Part shown: positions 8,879 through 19,423 of the stretch, piece by piece
Numbering within the stretch: position 1 is the stretch's first letter
Layout: every line of letters starts with the position of its first letter
DNA from: Winogradskyella psychrotolerans RS-3
Lineage (GTDB): Bacteria; Bacteroidota; Bacteroidia; Flavobacteriales; Flavobacteriaceae
Assembly: GCF_000427335.1 (NCBI RefSeq)
Contig: NZ_ATMR01000034.1
Span: forward strand, 1-64,000
Direction of reading: 5' to 3'
DNA: 64,000 nt
Made by a program: the position numbers and the translations under genes
The notes under the pieces: generated by a model
The model's input: only the letters and a program-made list of their open reading frames with translations
Told to the model about the DNA's origin: nothing
Database searches by the model: none

Positions 8879-10504
8879 ATGTTATCAGTTTCTAATCTTT
8901 CAGTTCAATTTGGAAAACGCATACTTTTTGATGAAGTAAGCACCACATTTAATAATGGTAATTGCTATGGTATTATTGGTGCCAATGGTGCCGGAAAATC
9001 TACATTTTTAAAGATTATAGCAGACAAAATGGATCCAACATCAGGAAGTGTTCATTTAGAGCCAGGTAAACGTATGTCTGTTTTAGAGCAGAATCACAAT
9101 TTACATGATGAAGACACTGTTTTAGAAACGATCTTAAAAGGAAATAAACCTTTATATAAATTAAAATCTCAGTTGGATGCACTTTATGCAGATTACACAG
9201 ATGAAAATGCTGAGAAAATAGGAGAGCTTCAAGTGCAGTTTGAGGAAATGAACGGTTGGAATGCAGATAGTGATGCTGCTGCGATGTTATCAAACTTAGG
9301 GATTAAGGAAGATTACCACTATACCTTAATGAAGGATTTAGATGGTAAGCAAAAAGTACGTGTCTTATTAGCACAAGCTTTATTCGGAAATCCAGATTTG
9401 TTAATCATGGATGAGCCTACCAATGATTTAGATTACGAAACAATCTCTTGGTTAGAAAATTTCTTAGCAAATTATGAAAGCTGCGTCATTGTAGTATCTC
9501 ACGATAGACACTTTTTAGATTCAGTTTGTACACATATTTCGGATATCGATTTCGGGAAAATCAATCATTTCTCCGGTAACTATACTTTCTGGTATGAGTC
9601 GTCTCAATTAGCGGCAAGACAACATGCACAACAGAATAAAAAGGCTGAAGAAAAGAAAAAAGAATTAGAAGATTTTATTCGTCGTTTCTCTGCTAACGTT
9701 GCTAAATCTAAGCAAGCAACGAGTAGAAAGAAGATGATTGAAAAGTTAAATATTTCAGACATTAAACGCTCTAGTCGTCGTTATCCTGCAATTATTTTTG
9801 AACGCGATCGCGAAGCAGGAGATCAGATCTTGAATGTTCAAGGTTTATCAGCAAGTTTAGAAAATGAGGTGTTATTTAGCAATATTGACATCAACTTAAA
9901 TAAAGGTGATAAAGTAGTCGTGTACTCTAAAGATTCTAGAGCAACAACAGCTTTTTATCAGATACTAAATGGTAAAGAACAAGCAGATTCAGGTAAGTTT
10001 GATTGGGGTGTGACTACAACGCAATCGTATTTACCATTAGACAATAGCGAATTCTTTAATAATAAACTATCATTAGTAGATTGGTTACGCCAGTGGGCAA
10101 CAACTGAAGAAGAACGTGAAGAAGTTCACATTCGTGGATTCCTTGGGAAAATGATTTTCAGTGGTGAGGAAGCTTTAAAAACATCAGATGTTTTATCTGG
10201 AGGTGAAAAAGTACGTTGTATGCTAAGTCGTATGATGATGATGAGAGCTAACGTATTAATGTTAGACGAACCGACCAACCACTTAGATTTAGAAAGTATT
10301 ACAGCATTTAATAATTCGCTAACAAACTTTAAAGGAACAATCATGTTAACAACACATGATCATGAGTTTGCGCAAACTGTTGGTAATAGAATTATAGAAT
10401 TAACACCAAATGGAGTTATTGATCGTTACATGACGTTTGATGAGTACATGAGTGATAAAAAGATAAAAGAACAACGTGAAAAGATGTATGGCGTAAACGC
10501 TTAA
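8879..10504 (+). CDS. ABC-F family ATPase (YbiT-like)
   Basis: 541 aa from ATG 8879. Two ATPase domains without membrane segments: first Walker A GANGAGKST, signature LDGKQKVR (degenerate) and Walker B LLIMDEPTNDLD; an interdomain linker with ARQHAQQNKKAEEKKKELED; second signature LSGGEKVR and Walker B LMLDEPTNHLD. The second Walker A is replaced by VYSKDSRATTAF, without GK, as I recall for flavobacterial members of this subgroup. ABC-F proteins act on ribosomes; YbiT-like ones are translation factors rather than transporters. Followed by a strong terminator. Confidence 0.85.
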   Translation: MLSVSNLSVQFGKRILFDEVSTTFNNGNCYGIIGANGAGKSTFLKIIADKMDPTSGSVHLEPGKRMSVLEQNHNLHDEDTVLETILKGNKPLYKLKSQLDALYADYTDENAEKIGELQVQFEEMNGWNADSDAAAMLSNLGIKEDYHYTLMKDLDGKQKVRVLLAQALFGNPDLLIMDEPTNDLDYETISWLENFLANYESCVIVVSHDRHFLDSVCTHISDIDFGKINHFSGNYTFWYESSQLAARQHAQQNKKAEEKKKELEDFIRRFSANVAKSKQATSRKKMIEKLNISDIKRSSRRYPAIIFERDREAGDQILNVQGLSASLENEVLFSNIDINLNKGDKVVVYSKDSRATTAFYQILNGKEQADSGKFDWGVTTTQSYLPLDNSEFFNNKLSLVDWLRQWATTEEEREEVHIRGFLGKMIFSGEEALKTSDVLSGGEKVRCMLSRMMMMRANVLMLDEPTNHLDLESITAFNNSLTNFKGTIMLTTHDHEFAQTVGNRIIELTPNGVIDRYMTFDEYMSDKKIKEQREKMYGVNA

Positions 10505-10526
10505 GCAATCTTTTTAATTTTAAATA

Positions 10527-10563
10527 AAAATGCTGATATTGAAAAATATCAGCATTTTTTTGT
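10527..10563 (+). terminator. Rho-independent terminator of the ABC-F gene
   Basis: TGCTGATATT (10531-10540) and AATATCAGCA (10545-10554) form a 10-bp stem with a GAAA loop, flanked by A and T runs. The A-run on the left means it could also stop transcription coming from the right. Confidence 0.85.
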
Positions 10564-10660
10564 TTTAACACGAAGTGTCTATTAATAAAATAAGAATTGT
10601 AAAATCCAAACTAATTGTTTCAGCTAGTGAATTACAATTTTGAGTGATTGCTTCTTATAA

Positions 10661-10903
10661 TTAAGAAGCAGCTTCCATTTCAGCCTTCACTCTATTCACA
10701 ATAACCATGGCTTTATCTAACTCCTCATTATGAACATAAAGGTCTTGAAACCCCTGGTTCATAGAAGCATAGCCTGCTAAACGTTGCGATTCTCCTTCGT
10801 CTTTAATAATTGGGATAATGCCAACATGTTCTAACTCATCTTTAACTCGTGTAACTAAAATAAAATTTCCGTAGTAAACTTTGGTATATTCTGTAGTGCT
10901 CAT
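10661..10903 (-). CDS. DUF2007 domain protein
   Basis: 80 aa. The pattern KVYYGNFILVTRVKDELEHVGIIPIIKDE, interrupted here for brevity after VKDEL, matches the DUF2007 (putative signal-transducing) fold: a ferredoxin-like beta-alpha-beta unit, with GFQDLYVHNEELDKA near the C-terminus. Small cytosolic protein of unknown biochemical role, encoded alone. The family call rests on the overall pattern, not on a catalytic motif. Confidence 0.6.
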   Translation of the reverse strand: MSTTEYTKVYYGNFILVTRVKDELEHVGIIPIIKDEGESQRLAGYASMNQGFQDLYVHNEELDKAMVIVNRVKAEMEAAS

Positions 10904-11008
10904 AATGATATGTTTTAATTGATAAATAAAAGTTACGAAATTTTCTCGATAGTATTTACTAAATAAATCATAATTTTATTCGCATTAACTATGGTGTTTT
11001 GTTTTTGT

Positions 11009-11023
11009 ATAGTTTTTAGCTAT
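11009..11023. promoter_or_regulatory. Candidate OxyR site upstream of katG
   Basis: ATAGTTTTTAGCTAT fits the OxyR half-motif ATAGnTnnnAnCTAT at every fixed position. It lies 93-107 bp upstream of the katG ATG, a usual distance for an activator. No oxyR gene is in the window, so the regulator is inferred. Confidence 0.45.
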
Positions 11024-11051
11024 CAAAAAATAAATTAAAAAAATGTGTATC

Positions 11052-11079
11052 TTATGCCTAAAAGTGCATAAAGGCATAA
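11052..11079. promoter_or_regulatory. Inverted repeat in the katG promoter region
   Basis: TTATGCCT (11052-11059) and AGGCATAA (11072-11079), a perfect 8-bp inverted repeat with a 12-bp gap, 37 bp before the katG start codon. It may be an operator or a 5'-UTR hairpin; the binding protein is unknown. Confidence 0.4.
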
Positions 11080-11112
11080 TTTTATAAAAATTAAAACACA
11101 TAAAACTTGTAA

Positions 11113-13347
<2,235 letters not shown>

Positions 13348-13371
13348 TTAAAAGAATTAATAAAAAAGCGT

Positions 13372-13406
13372 AAAGAGGAGTGAGCTTAAAAAACTCATTC
13401 CTTTTT
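13372..13406 (+). terminator. Terminator-like hairpin between katG and ankyrin gene
   Basis: AGGAGTGAG (from 13376) pairs with CTCATTCCT (13394-13402, one G-U), followed by five T. It probably lets only part of katG transcription pass into the ankyrin gene. Confidence 0.6.
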
Positions 13407-13425
13407 ATTTAAAAAAAGAAAAATC

Positions 13426-13896
13426 ATGAGAGATATTGATGTGTTTTTCGAGGCTATTCGTTCTGGAGATAAAGATAGACTAGAAGCCTTAATACATATA
13501 AACCCTAAATTAATTAGCGAAAAAGATGCTCGTGGATTTACTCCGCTCATTCTAGCAACTTATTTTGATAATGACGTAGCCACACATGTTCTTATTGAGA
13601 ATAAGGCTGATCTTAATGCTAAAGATGCATCAGGAAATACCGCTTTAATCGGTGTTAGTTTTAAAGGGAATGTTGCCTTAGCGACAACTTTATTAGAACA
13701 GGGATCCGATATTAATGCTGTAAATAACAACGGCATCACGGCTCTGACATTTGCGACGCAATACAATAAAATTGATATTGTAAAATTGCTTTTAGAACAT
13801 AAAGCAGATACTAACATTAAAGATAATGACGGTAAAACAGCTTTAGATTATGCGAAGGACAAACAGTATCATGAGATTGCTACGCTCTTAGGGTAA
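13426..13896 (+). CDS. Ankyrin-repeat protein, katG-associated
   Basis: 156 aa made of four ankyrin repeats (for example DARGFTPLILATYFDNDVA, DASGNTALIGVSFKGNVALA, NNNGITALTFATQYNKIDIV, DNDGKTALDYAKDKQYHEIA). No signal peptide, so cytosolic. Small ankyrin proteins are often encoded directly after catalase genes; in Pseudomonas AnkB is needed for full catalase activity. The same helper role is likely here from position alone. It is 79 bp after katG, separated by a terminator-like hairpin, and is followed by its own terminator. Confidence 0.8.
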   Translation: MRDIDVFFEAIRSGDKDRLEALIHINPKLISEKDARGFTPLILATYFDNDVATHVLIENKADLNAKDASGNTALIGVSFKGNVALATTLLEQGSDINAVNNNGITALTFATQYNKIDIVKLLLEHKADTNIKDNDGKTALDYAKDKQYHEIATLLG

Positions 13897-13914
13897 CATA
13901 TTCTTAATACAATT

Positions 13915-13968
13915 AAAAACTGAGTTCAAAATTAGCTTATCAAGGCTTTTTTTTAACTCAGTTTTTTT
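13915..13968. terminator. Terminator after the ankyrin gene
   Basis: AAAAACTGAGTT (13915-13926) pairs with AACTCAGTTTTT (from 13955), followed by T. The loop-to-arm part (13929-13968) is repeated with few changes at 17119-17158, on the far side of the operon 14063-17011. Confidence 0.65.
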
Positions 13969-14062
13969 GTTTTAGATACAATTCAATTTTAATGCTTACT
14001 GAAATTGTTATTATTGTATAACGCTATTGGATGTCCTAAACAACCAAATCTCCAATAGGTAA

Positions 14063-15400
14063 TTAATCCATTACAAACTTAAATCCTGCTGTAATAATAC
14101 TTGAAGAAAAAGAGGTGTCTCTATCATATTGATAGAATTTTAAATCAATACTTTTTAGTCCAAATTTCCAGATATGCGCCTTTGTAAAAATATCGGTGTA
14201 CGAGACACCGAAACCAAATTGGTTGGCAGAATATTCAGAAAGATCATAATCCGACGTATAAAACTCATCGGTAGATAAGGCCGTTTCATAAGGTTCAAAA
14301 TAATCGGCTGCTGTTTGATTATAGAATCTGTAAGATGGATATAACGTAAATTTATCTGTAATTTTTATGGGCACTTCAATACTAGCCGTGTGTGAATTTA
14401 TACCCCAATCATCAAAATAATAGCGATAGAATGTTCTGACGGTAACCGTTTCATTTAAATACCAGTTTAAGCGACCACCAACAGCCACTTTAAATCTTGA
14501 ATCAGGTAATCTTTCATTCGCATCAGCCAATTGAAAATCATCAATAAACGAATCCGCTACATCATCAAAATACACGCGTTGAAATGGTGTAGATAATAAA
14601 CCTTCTTGCTGTACAAAGTCTAAAGCTAACGATCCTTGTACGTTTTTATGAAGAATTTGAGAGAATCCAAATCCTAAGGCATAAGAATTACGTCCTTCAT
14701 CTTGAAACTCATTAAATATAGGATTATAATTTGGGTTGCCTGTAATTGTGTTTTCTGTAAACAAGCGATTATTTATCCCATTGCCATTGTTTCCAAAAGG
14801 TCTTAATTCAGTAGGATAGATAGCATTCCAGGTATCCAGATAAACATTAGCGTTTACGCTTACTTCAGTATTCTTCTCGTTGAATAGTTTCGTGTAGCTT
14901 CCTCCAACTCCAGCAGAAAAATAATCGTATTCAGAGGATACCGATGCTTTTGCAGACCAAATATCATTTCTATCGTCCGAGCTATGCGTATAACTACCGG
15001 TTAAATTTGCCCAAAGATCGCTACTTGAGGCTCCAGATGAGGCTTGAAATGGATCTGCTGTACCATCATCAAAAGGATCAATATTACTTGATGACGCTGA
15101 CGTATACGCTGAAACTCCTGCATCAATAGTTAATACGTCATCATCATTTAAAGGGATGGACACCACAAAGGTTCCTGTAACATCTGTTAATTCTTCTGTT
15201 CCAATACCTCCACTAACTGCAGCATTATCTCCATCTTGAGCATAGTAACTGGTTAAAAAATCTACTTCTGTAGTTTCTAACACACGTTTTTTATACACTT
15301 TGGTGGAGTCTTGCGCATAGGATTTAGCCAAGGCAAATACACATACTATTAAAATTATCTTTTTCAATTTTCTCAATTTATTAATTGCAGCCACAGCCAC
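14063..15400 (-). CDS. DUF3570 outer-membrane beta-barrel protein
   Basis: Up to 445 aa. It begins with a GTG at 15400 that overlaps the upstream gene by 20 bp; a TTG at 15376, just after that gene's stop, would give a normal signal peptide (KIILIVCVFALAKSYAQ) and may be the real start. The mature protein is rich in alternating amphipathic strands ending in an aromatic-rich barrel end (TAGFKFVMD), consistent with DUF3570 outer-membrane proteins. It is the last gene of an operon thioredoxin-ApbE-DUF4266-DUF3570 seen in many Bacteroidota and Proteobacteria. The function is not established. Confidence 0.75.
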   Translation of the reverse strand: MAVAAINKLRKLKKIILIVCVFALAKSYAQDSTKVYKKRVLETTEVDFLTSYYAQDGDNAAVSGGIGTEELTDVTGTFVVSIPLNDDDVLTIDAGVSAYTSASSSNIDPFDDGTADPFQASSGASSSDLWANLTGSYTHSSDDRNDIWSAKASVSSEYDYFSAGVGGSYTKLFNEKNTEVSVNANVYLDTWNAIYPTELRPFGNNGNGINNRLFTENTITGNPNYNPIFNEFQDEGRNSYALGFGFSQILHKNVQGSLALDFVQQEGLLSTPFQRVYFDDVADSFIDDFQLADANERLPDSRFKVAVGGRLNWYLNETVTVRTFYRYYFDDWGINSHTASIEVPIKITDKFTLYPSYRFYNQTAADYFEPYETALSTDEFYTSDYDLSEYSANQFGFGVSYTDIFTKAHIWKFGLKSIDLKFYQYDRDTSFSSSIITAGFKFVMD

Positions 15401-15593
15401 CTCCCGTTTTTCCTCCGTTTGCTCCTACGGCCGCCTCACGGTAAGAATGCATCGTAGAGATATTACGATCTGCATTCTTATCTGATAGTGCCATATCAGG
15501 GTCGTTGATATTCACTTTTTCATATTCCTTCACCACAACACAACTACTAAGAGACGTTGTTATTAATGCAGCGTATATAAATTTTTTAATCAT
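15381..15593 (-). CDS. DUF4266 small lipoprotein with C-terminal CGC
   Basis: 70 aa. SPII signal with lipobox SSC at residue ~17, leaving a mature peptide of about 54 residues. The C-terminus is glycine-rich and ends GGGCGCN, with two cysteines placed to bind metal or cycle as a disulfide. Its start overlaps the ApbE stop by 4 bp (translational coupling) and its end overlaps the DUF3570 gene. Family and neighbours match the conserved DUF4266-DUF3570 pairing. Role unknown; a thiol or metal carrier at the outer membrane is an inference. Confidence 0.75.
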   Translation of the reverse strand: MIKKFIYAALITTSLSSCVVVKEYEKVNINDPDMALSDKNADRNISTMHSYREAAVGANGGKTGGGCGCN

Positions 15594-16569
15594 AATTTAT
15601 TGATTTCTATGTTCTTTGATTTTGAAATATTTCCGTTATCATCGATGATAATACATTCTATTTTAGGCAATTGATTAATGCGATCTAAACCCGCTTCTTT
15701 TCCCATTACAAAAACTGAAGTTGCAAGGGCATCTGCTAATTCTGCTTTTGGTGCAAATACGGTGACACTGATAATTCCGGTAGAAGGATATCCTGTTCTT
15801 GGATCGATAATATGCGTGTAGCGTTTACCATTAAAATTGACATACTTTTCATAATTTCCAGAGGTCACAACAGCTCCATCTGTAATAGGAAGCAATGCAA
15901 ACACTTTATTTTTATCCATTGGGTTGGTAATGGCGACTTTCCAATCTTCACCATTGGTTTGTTGTCCCCATGTATTCATATCGCCAGACGCGTTTATGAT
16001 TCCTGAAGTGACACCTTTAGACATGAGTAAAGTTTTAGCCTTATCGGCAGCATACCCTTTTCCTATAGCACCAAAACCGATTTTCATTCCTTTTAGTTTA
16101 AGGAAGATCGTACTCTTTTTTTATCTAGAACGATGTTTTGATAACCTACTTTTTCAACAGACGCTGTAATTTCTTTTTCTGAAGGCATAGTGGTCATGCT
16201 ACCATCAAACTTCCAAATGTTATCCATTGACGCATAGCTAATATCAAAAGCACCATCTGTCAATTTTGAAATACTTATGGCTCTTTCAATTAAATTGAAG
16301 AGTTCTGCATCAACCTTAACAGGTTTAATTCCTGCGTTACGATTAATTTCTGAGGTTTGAGAATCCTCATCCCAAGAGGAGATTAACTTTTCAATTCTAG
16401 AAATTTCTGCGACTGCTGTATCTATATCTTTATTTGCCTGAATAGAATCATTTGCTACAACTGTTATATCAAACCGACTACCCATTAATTTTAGCGTACG
16501 CTTATAGGGCTCTTGAGCACTACAAACCATCATTGAGAATAGCAATACTATGGCGAATGTATATTTCAA
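15590..16569 (-). CDS. apbE: FAD:protein FMN transferase ApbE (frame broken)
   Basis: 326 aa when one base is added to the T7 (+ strand) run at 16116-16122; as given, the gene splits into two parts that meet there. Signal peptide MKYTFAIVLLFSMMVCSAQ; then MGSRFDIT, SSWDEDSQTSEINRNAG, TDGAFDISY, GFGAIGKGYAADKAK, NASGDM and THIIDPRTGYPS, the family motifs including the Mg and FAD binding residues, and ADALATSVFVMG near the end. It moves FMN from FAD to a Thr of exported proteins in the periplasm. Two bp upstream lies the thioredoxin gene. A plausible substrate in this window is the DUF2271 protein at 46070. Confidence 0.85.
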
Positions 16570-16570
16570 A

Positions 16571-17011
16571 TTACTTTATAAAAGCGTTTAATTCTTTAAT
16601 ATAATTCTCGGGTGTCGTTTTCTTGTAACTATTCTCACCTAAGACCTTACCATTAGAATCTAGGACTACAACAAAAGGGAAAAACCCTTGTTTATTATAT
16701 GTTTCAGCAAGTAGTGCGTTTACTTTTGTTTGTGCTTCAGACAAGGCATTTTTCTTTCGTTTCGGAAAATCTGCTTTTAGCATCACATAATTTTCATTGG
16801 CATACGTTTTAAATGTATCTGTATTCCAAATCTCTCGGTCTAGCTTAATACATGGTCCACACCAATCTGAACCCTGAAAGACTAATATGATAGGCTTACT
16901 TTCTTTGGCTGCAATTTCTTTTGCAACTGCAAAATCGGTTTGCCATTCTTGAGCGCTTGCGGTACTAACACCAAAAATCATTAGGACTAAGACTGCAATT
17001 ATTCTTTTCAT
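16571..17011 (-). CDS. Periplasmic thioredoxin-like protein
   Basis: 146 aa with signal peptide (IIAVLVLMIFGVSTASAQ). Thioredoxin fold of the thioredoxin_7/DUF255-like type with redox motif SDWCGPCIKLDRE (CGPC) at ~50 and the conserved cis-Pro region FFPFVVVLDSNGKV. First gene of the operon with apbE, DUF4266 and DUF3570 genes. A likely reductant or disulfide handler for the Cys-bearing DUF4266 lipoprotein (inference from position). Confidence 0.8.
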   Translation of the reverse strand: MKRIIAVLVLMIFGVSTASAQEWQTDFAVAKEIAAKESKPIILVFQGSDWCGPCIKLDREIWNTDTFKTYANENYVMLKADFPKRKKNALSEAQTKVNALLAETYNKQGFFPFVVVLDSNGKVLGENSYKKTTPENYIKELNAFIK

Positions 17012-17118
17012 TGGACTATTAATTAATTCTCACAACTCCTTAGTCAACTGTTTGACCAATACCTATCAACGCATGTATTATTTTTTGTTGTAAGATGGGT
17101 ACATCTTTGCTATAATTA

Positions 17119-17158
17119 AAAATTGCTTATTAAGGCTTTTTTTGAACTCAATTTTTTG
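17119..17158. repeat. Copy of the 13929-13968 terminator-like sequence
   Basis: Matches 13929-13968 along ~40 bp with a few substitutions (shared core GCTTAT-AAGGCTTTTTTT and AACTCA-TTTTTTG). The two copies flank the thioredoxin-apbE-DUF4266-DUF3570 operon in direct orientation. Confidence 0.6.
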
Positions 17159-17230
17159 TAATTGAATTGTGAAGTATGCTTTACGAATGTTTTCGGGGTG
17201 TTTTCCCTTAGGTTTAGCCTAGTCTAGCAT

Positions 17231-17281
17231 GCTATAAGGTTACTATAAAGCTGTTATAAGCATGCTATAACCACGCTATAA
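17231..17281. promoter_or_regulatory. Five 7-bp direct repeats phased at 11 bp
   Basis: Heptamers of the form (G/A)(C/T)TATAA begin at 17231, 17242, 17253, 17264 and 17275, spaced exactly 11 bp. The layout of 7-bp sites with 4-bp spacers is that of OmpR/PhoB-family response-regulator boxes. The array ends 9 bp before a TATATTTG box. Confidence 0.55.
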
Positions 17282-17290
17282 CCTATATTT

Positions 17291-17298
17291 TATATTTG
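17291..17298 (+). promoter_or_regulatory. Candidate -7 box TATATTTG
   Basis: Fits TAnnTTTG and lies just downstream of the 11-bp-phased repeats, but no open reading frame or recognisable RNA follows on the + strand. Possibly the promoter of a lost gene or of an unrecognised small RNA. Confidence 0.35.
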
Positions 17299-17756
17299 CG
17301 TTTTTATGAAATAAAATAGGATATTGTTGATGTAAAAAATGGATTTAGTTGCTGTGTTCCGTTATTGACCAATTTATAATTTTATGTAATAAATTATAAT
17401 TGCAATTAAGATTATAAAAAAGTAAATAAAACTCAAACAATTTGTGGAGTATCTACTCGTTCCATTTTCTTTTTAAATCCGAATTTTTTATAGCGTTAAT
17501 ATTCACTTTTATTGGCACTTTTCGAGTTTAAACGTGAATTGGGGTTAATAAGAATTATAAAGAAGGTGAACCATTCTTTAGTTGTTAATGGTTCCGCTTT
17601 TCTATATTATTTAATTCTGAGTTCAAATGTCTCTTTCAAATTGGCTACGGTTTAATATATAAAAAGTAGCGTGTAAATCAATAAGTCCTTTTTTGATTGG
17701 AAGATCGCTATTAAAAAAATAGTACAAATTGGATTGGAAGAGAATTAGTTATTTTC

Positions 17757-18284
17757 TTATTCTGTTAATAGTTTTTTCATTTCTATAAGAGAATTGGTGA
17801 AATCAGACGTTTTTCTTCCTTTTCCGATATGGATTGGAATTGTATTCATTCGGTTTACTAAGTCCTGTATTGGCATGTTTTCTAGATTTCCAAATTCATG
17901 TTTCCACCATTCCATTTGTTCTATTCTTTGATTTTGAAATCCTGTGGTGCTGCGGTCATTATCGGTTGGCAGAAAACCTATTCCGCCGATAATTGAATTC
18001 AGATTATCAACGTCTGTTATTATTCCGTCGTAAATCAGTTGTGCGAAAAGAGCATCTTTAAAAATTTGTTCAATCTTGCCTAATTCCGATGCTTTTATGT
18101 CCGTTAAAACAACAGTATATTTTGTCAGTCCATTTGTTATTAACCAACATTTTTTTCTGTCAATATAGAATACGGTAGCATTCCATTTTCCAAGAATTCC
18201 TGAGTCGGTTTCTTTGTTCGTTGTGATAAGCTTTTTAATTAACTTTTCTAACTTTTTAGTTGTATATATTTTAGTTCGTATCAA
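17757..18284 (-). CDS. DUF6933-like hypothetical protein
   Basis: 175 aa, no signal peptide. MIRTKIYTTKKLEKLIKK at the N-terminus and WNATVFYIDRKKCWLITNG fit the DUF6933 pattern; the rest includes LTKYTVVLTDIKA and a C-terminal helix (SLIEMKKLLTE). Function unknown. It is the leftmost gene of the accessory island, on the same strand as the other island genes, and is separated from the next by ~88 bp that contain a TTACAAC end motif (18348-18354 on the complement). Confidence 0.55.
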   Translation of the reverse strand: MIRTKIYTTKKLEKLIKKLITTNKETDSGILGKWNATVFYIDRKKCWLITNGLTKYTVVLTDIKASELGKIEQIFKDALFAQLIYDGIITDVDNLNSIIGGIGFLPTDNDRSTTGFQNQRIEQMEWWKHEFGNLENMPIQDLVNRMNTIPIHIGKGRKTSDFTNSLIEMKKLLTE

Positions 18285-18372
18285 TATGGTATGGGATATG
18301 GTTGTGTCTATCTTGATTCGCTTGTTTGCTCTGCTCGGGCGTTGTATGTTGTAAAGACATCATTAAATAATA

Positions 18373-18813
18373 TTATATTAGACTTGAGCCGAGGGAACTG
18401 GCTAATCGTTTATGTACTATTTTTTCTAACTCATTTTTCTTAAATTCAAACCAGCTTGTTCTAAAATCAGAGTGGTCTATTCTGTGCTTAAAATTCTGAA
18501 ATGGTTTTTTATTTGCTAAAGTGTTTTCTAATTCCATCTTTAAACTTTCGTCAGGCAACTGGTTAACAAAAAGCTCCATAATTTTAAAGGATTCAGAGCT
18601 TTCTAAAGGCTCAAATTTTAAAAAATCTGCTTTATGTTTTTCTACTTTTTCTAAACTCTCATTAAATGCTTCCATAAATTCTTCCTCGAATGAAAATTGA
18701 GAAAAATTTGGAATTGCAATAATTTCGTCAGTTTGAGAATTGTAGTAGCAATTAAATCCGCTATCTAATTCTTGTGCTATGTTCTTTATTAATTCTGATT
18801 GTTTTTTTGTCAT
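18373..18813 (-). CDS. UPF0158 family protein
   Basis: 146 aa, cytosolic, acidic. The order QELDSGFNCYYNSQTDEII, then FEPLESSESFKIMELFVNQL, then LANKKPFQNFKHRIDH and RTSWFEFKKNELEK matches the UPF0158 pattern as I know it. Function unknown; members turn up in variable regions. Its ATG overlaps the stop of the upstream frame-broken gene (TAATG at 18811-18815), so the two are translationally coupled. Confidence 0.65.
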   Translation of the reverse strand: MTKKQSELIKNIAQELDSGFNCYYNSQTDEIIAIPNFSQFSFEEEFMEAFNESLEKVEKHKADFLKFEPLESSESFKIMELFVNQLPDESLKMELENTLANKKPFQNFKHRIDHSDFRTSWFEFKKNELEKIVHKRLASSLGSSLI

Positions 18814-19261
18814 TAGCTTGCTCTTTTAAGGTATTGTTTAGCTTCTTTTTCTAATTCTTCTACAATTAGCTTTAAGTCATCAGTATTGAAAACACAATCT
18901 ACAAAATATTCTTTTTCATCATCTTCATTTTTAGTCGTGATTCCAAGTTAAACATAATTCTGATATGCTTTTCCTCCGTACTTTTTTTTGATAGTTTAAA
19001 TTTTAAATTTAGTTCCAAAAATCCAAGTGAATCGGAATCAGTTTCTATGTTATTTGAAAGTTTGTCAAACCATTTGATAATTTCATTTAAATCGCCAACC
19101 AAAAGAGAAGAACCTACTGTTTGCCAATTTTTACAATTACTTTTCACTTTTAAATAGACTAATAACCAATTTGAATCATAGTGGCAATCCTTTATTTCAG
19201 GAAACTGATAATTCGTTATCCGAAAGTCAACAGTTTGTTGATTAACCCCATTCAAGATCAT
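18813..19261 (-). CDS. WapI-type immunity-like protein (frame broken)
   Basis: About 149 aa when one A is added at the GGAATC site (complement of 18939-18944). The first part (MILNGVNQQTVDFRITNYQF, then YDSNWLLVYLKVKSNCKNWQ) and the restored tail (EDDEKEYFVDCVFNTDD, ending EKEAKQYLKRAS) form one protein of the kind annotated as WapI-family immunity protein. As given, the frame ends early at 18899. Cytosolic, acidic. Its stop overlaps the next start (TAATG). Immunity function is by family resemblance only; no toxin gene is nearby. Confidence 0.5.
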
Positions 19262-19285
19262 TCGATTACGATACTTTTCTAGCTT

Positions 19286-19423
19286 ACATACATCGGTTTT
19301 TGGTATGAGTTAATTGCGTGGTTTAACTACTAAATTATTGAACTTTTACGAACCAGTGAATATTCCGCAGGAATATTCGCAAGTAGAGAAGAACAAAGCA
19401 GTTAACTATACATGGTGTTGTAC
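19286..19423. repeat. Cassette-associated palindromic repeat, copy A
   Basis: About 138 bp. Ends near-complementary (TACATACATCGG at left; GGTGTTGTAC at right), a TTGCGTGGTT motif near the left end and a perfect internal hairpin GAATATTCC-GCA-GGAATATTC (19359-19379). The upstream gene's last six codons and stop (19406-19423, encoding VQHHV) lie within its right end. Confidence 0.8.

Larger units (their letters stand above)
17012..17756. other. 745-bp non-coding left border of the accessory island
   Basis: No convincing gene on either strand. It contains a terminator-like repeat (17119-17158), five 11-bp-phased direct repeats (17231-17281), a -7-like box (17291-17298) with no gene behind it, and AT-rich sequence with a possible degenerate repeat near 17640-17690. 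It separates the conserved apbE operon from the cassette-like array and probably holds remnants of lost genes. Confidence 0.5.
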
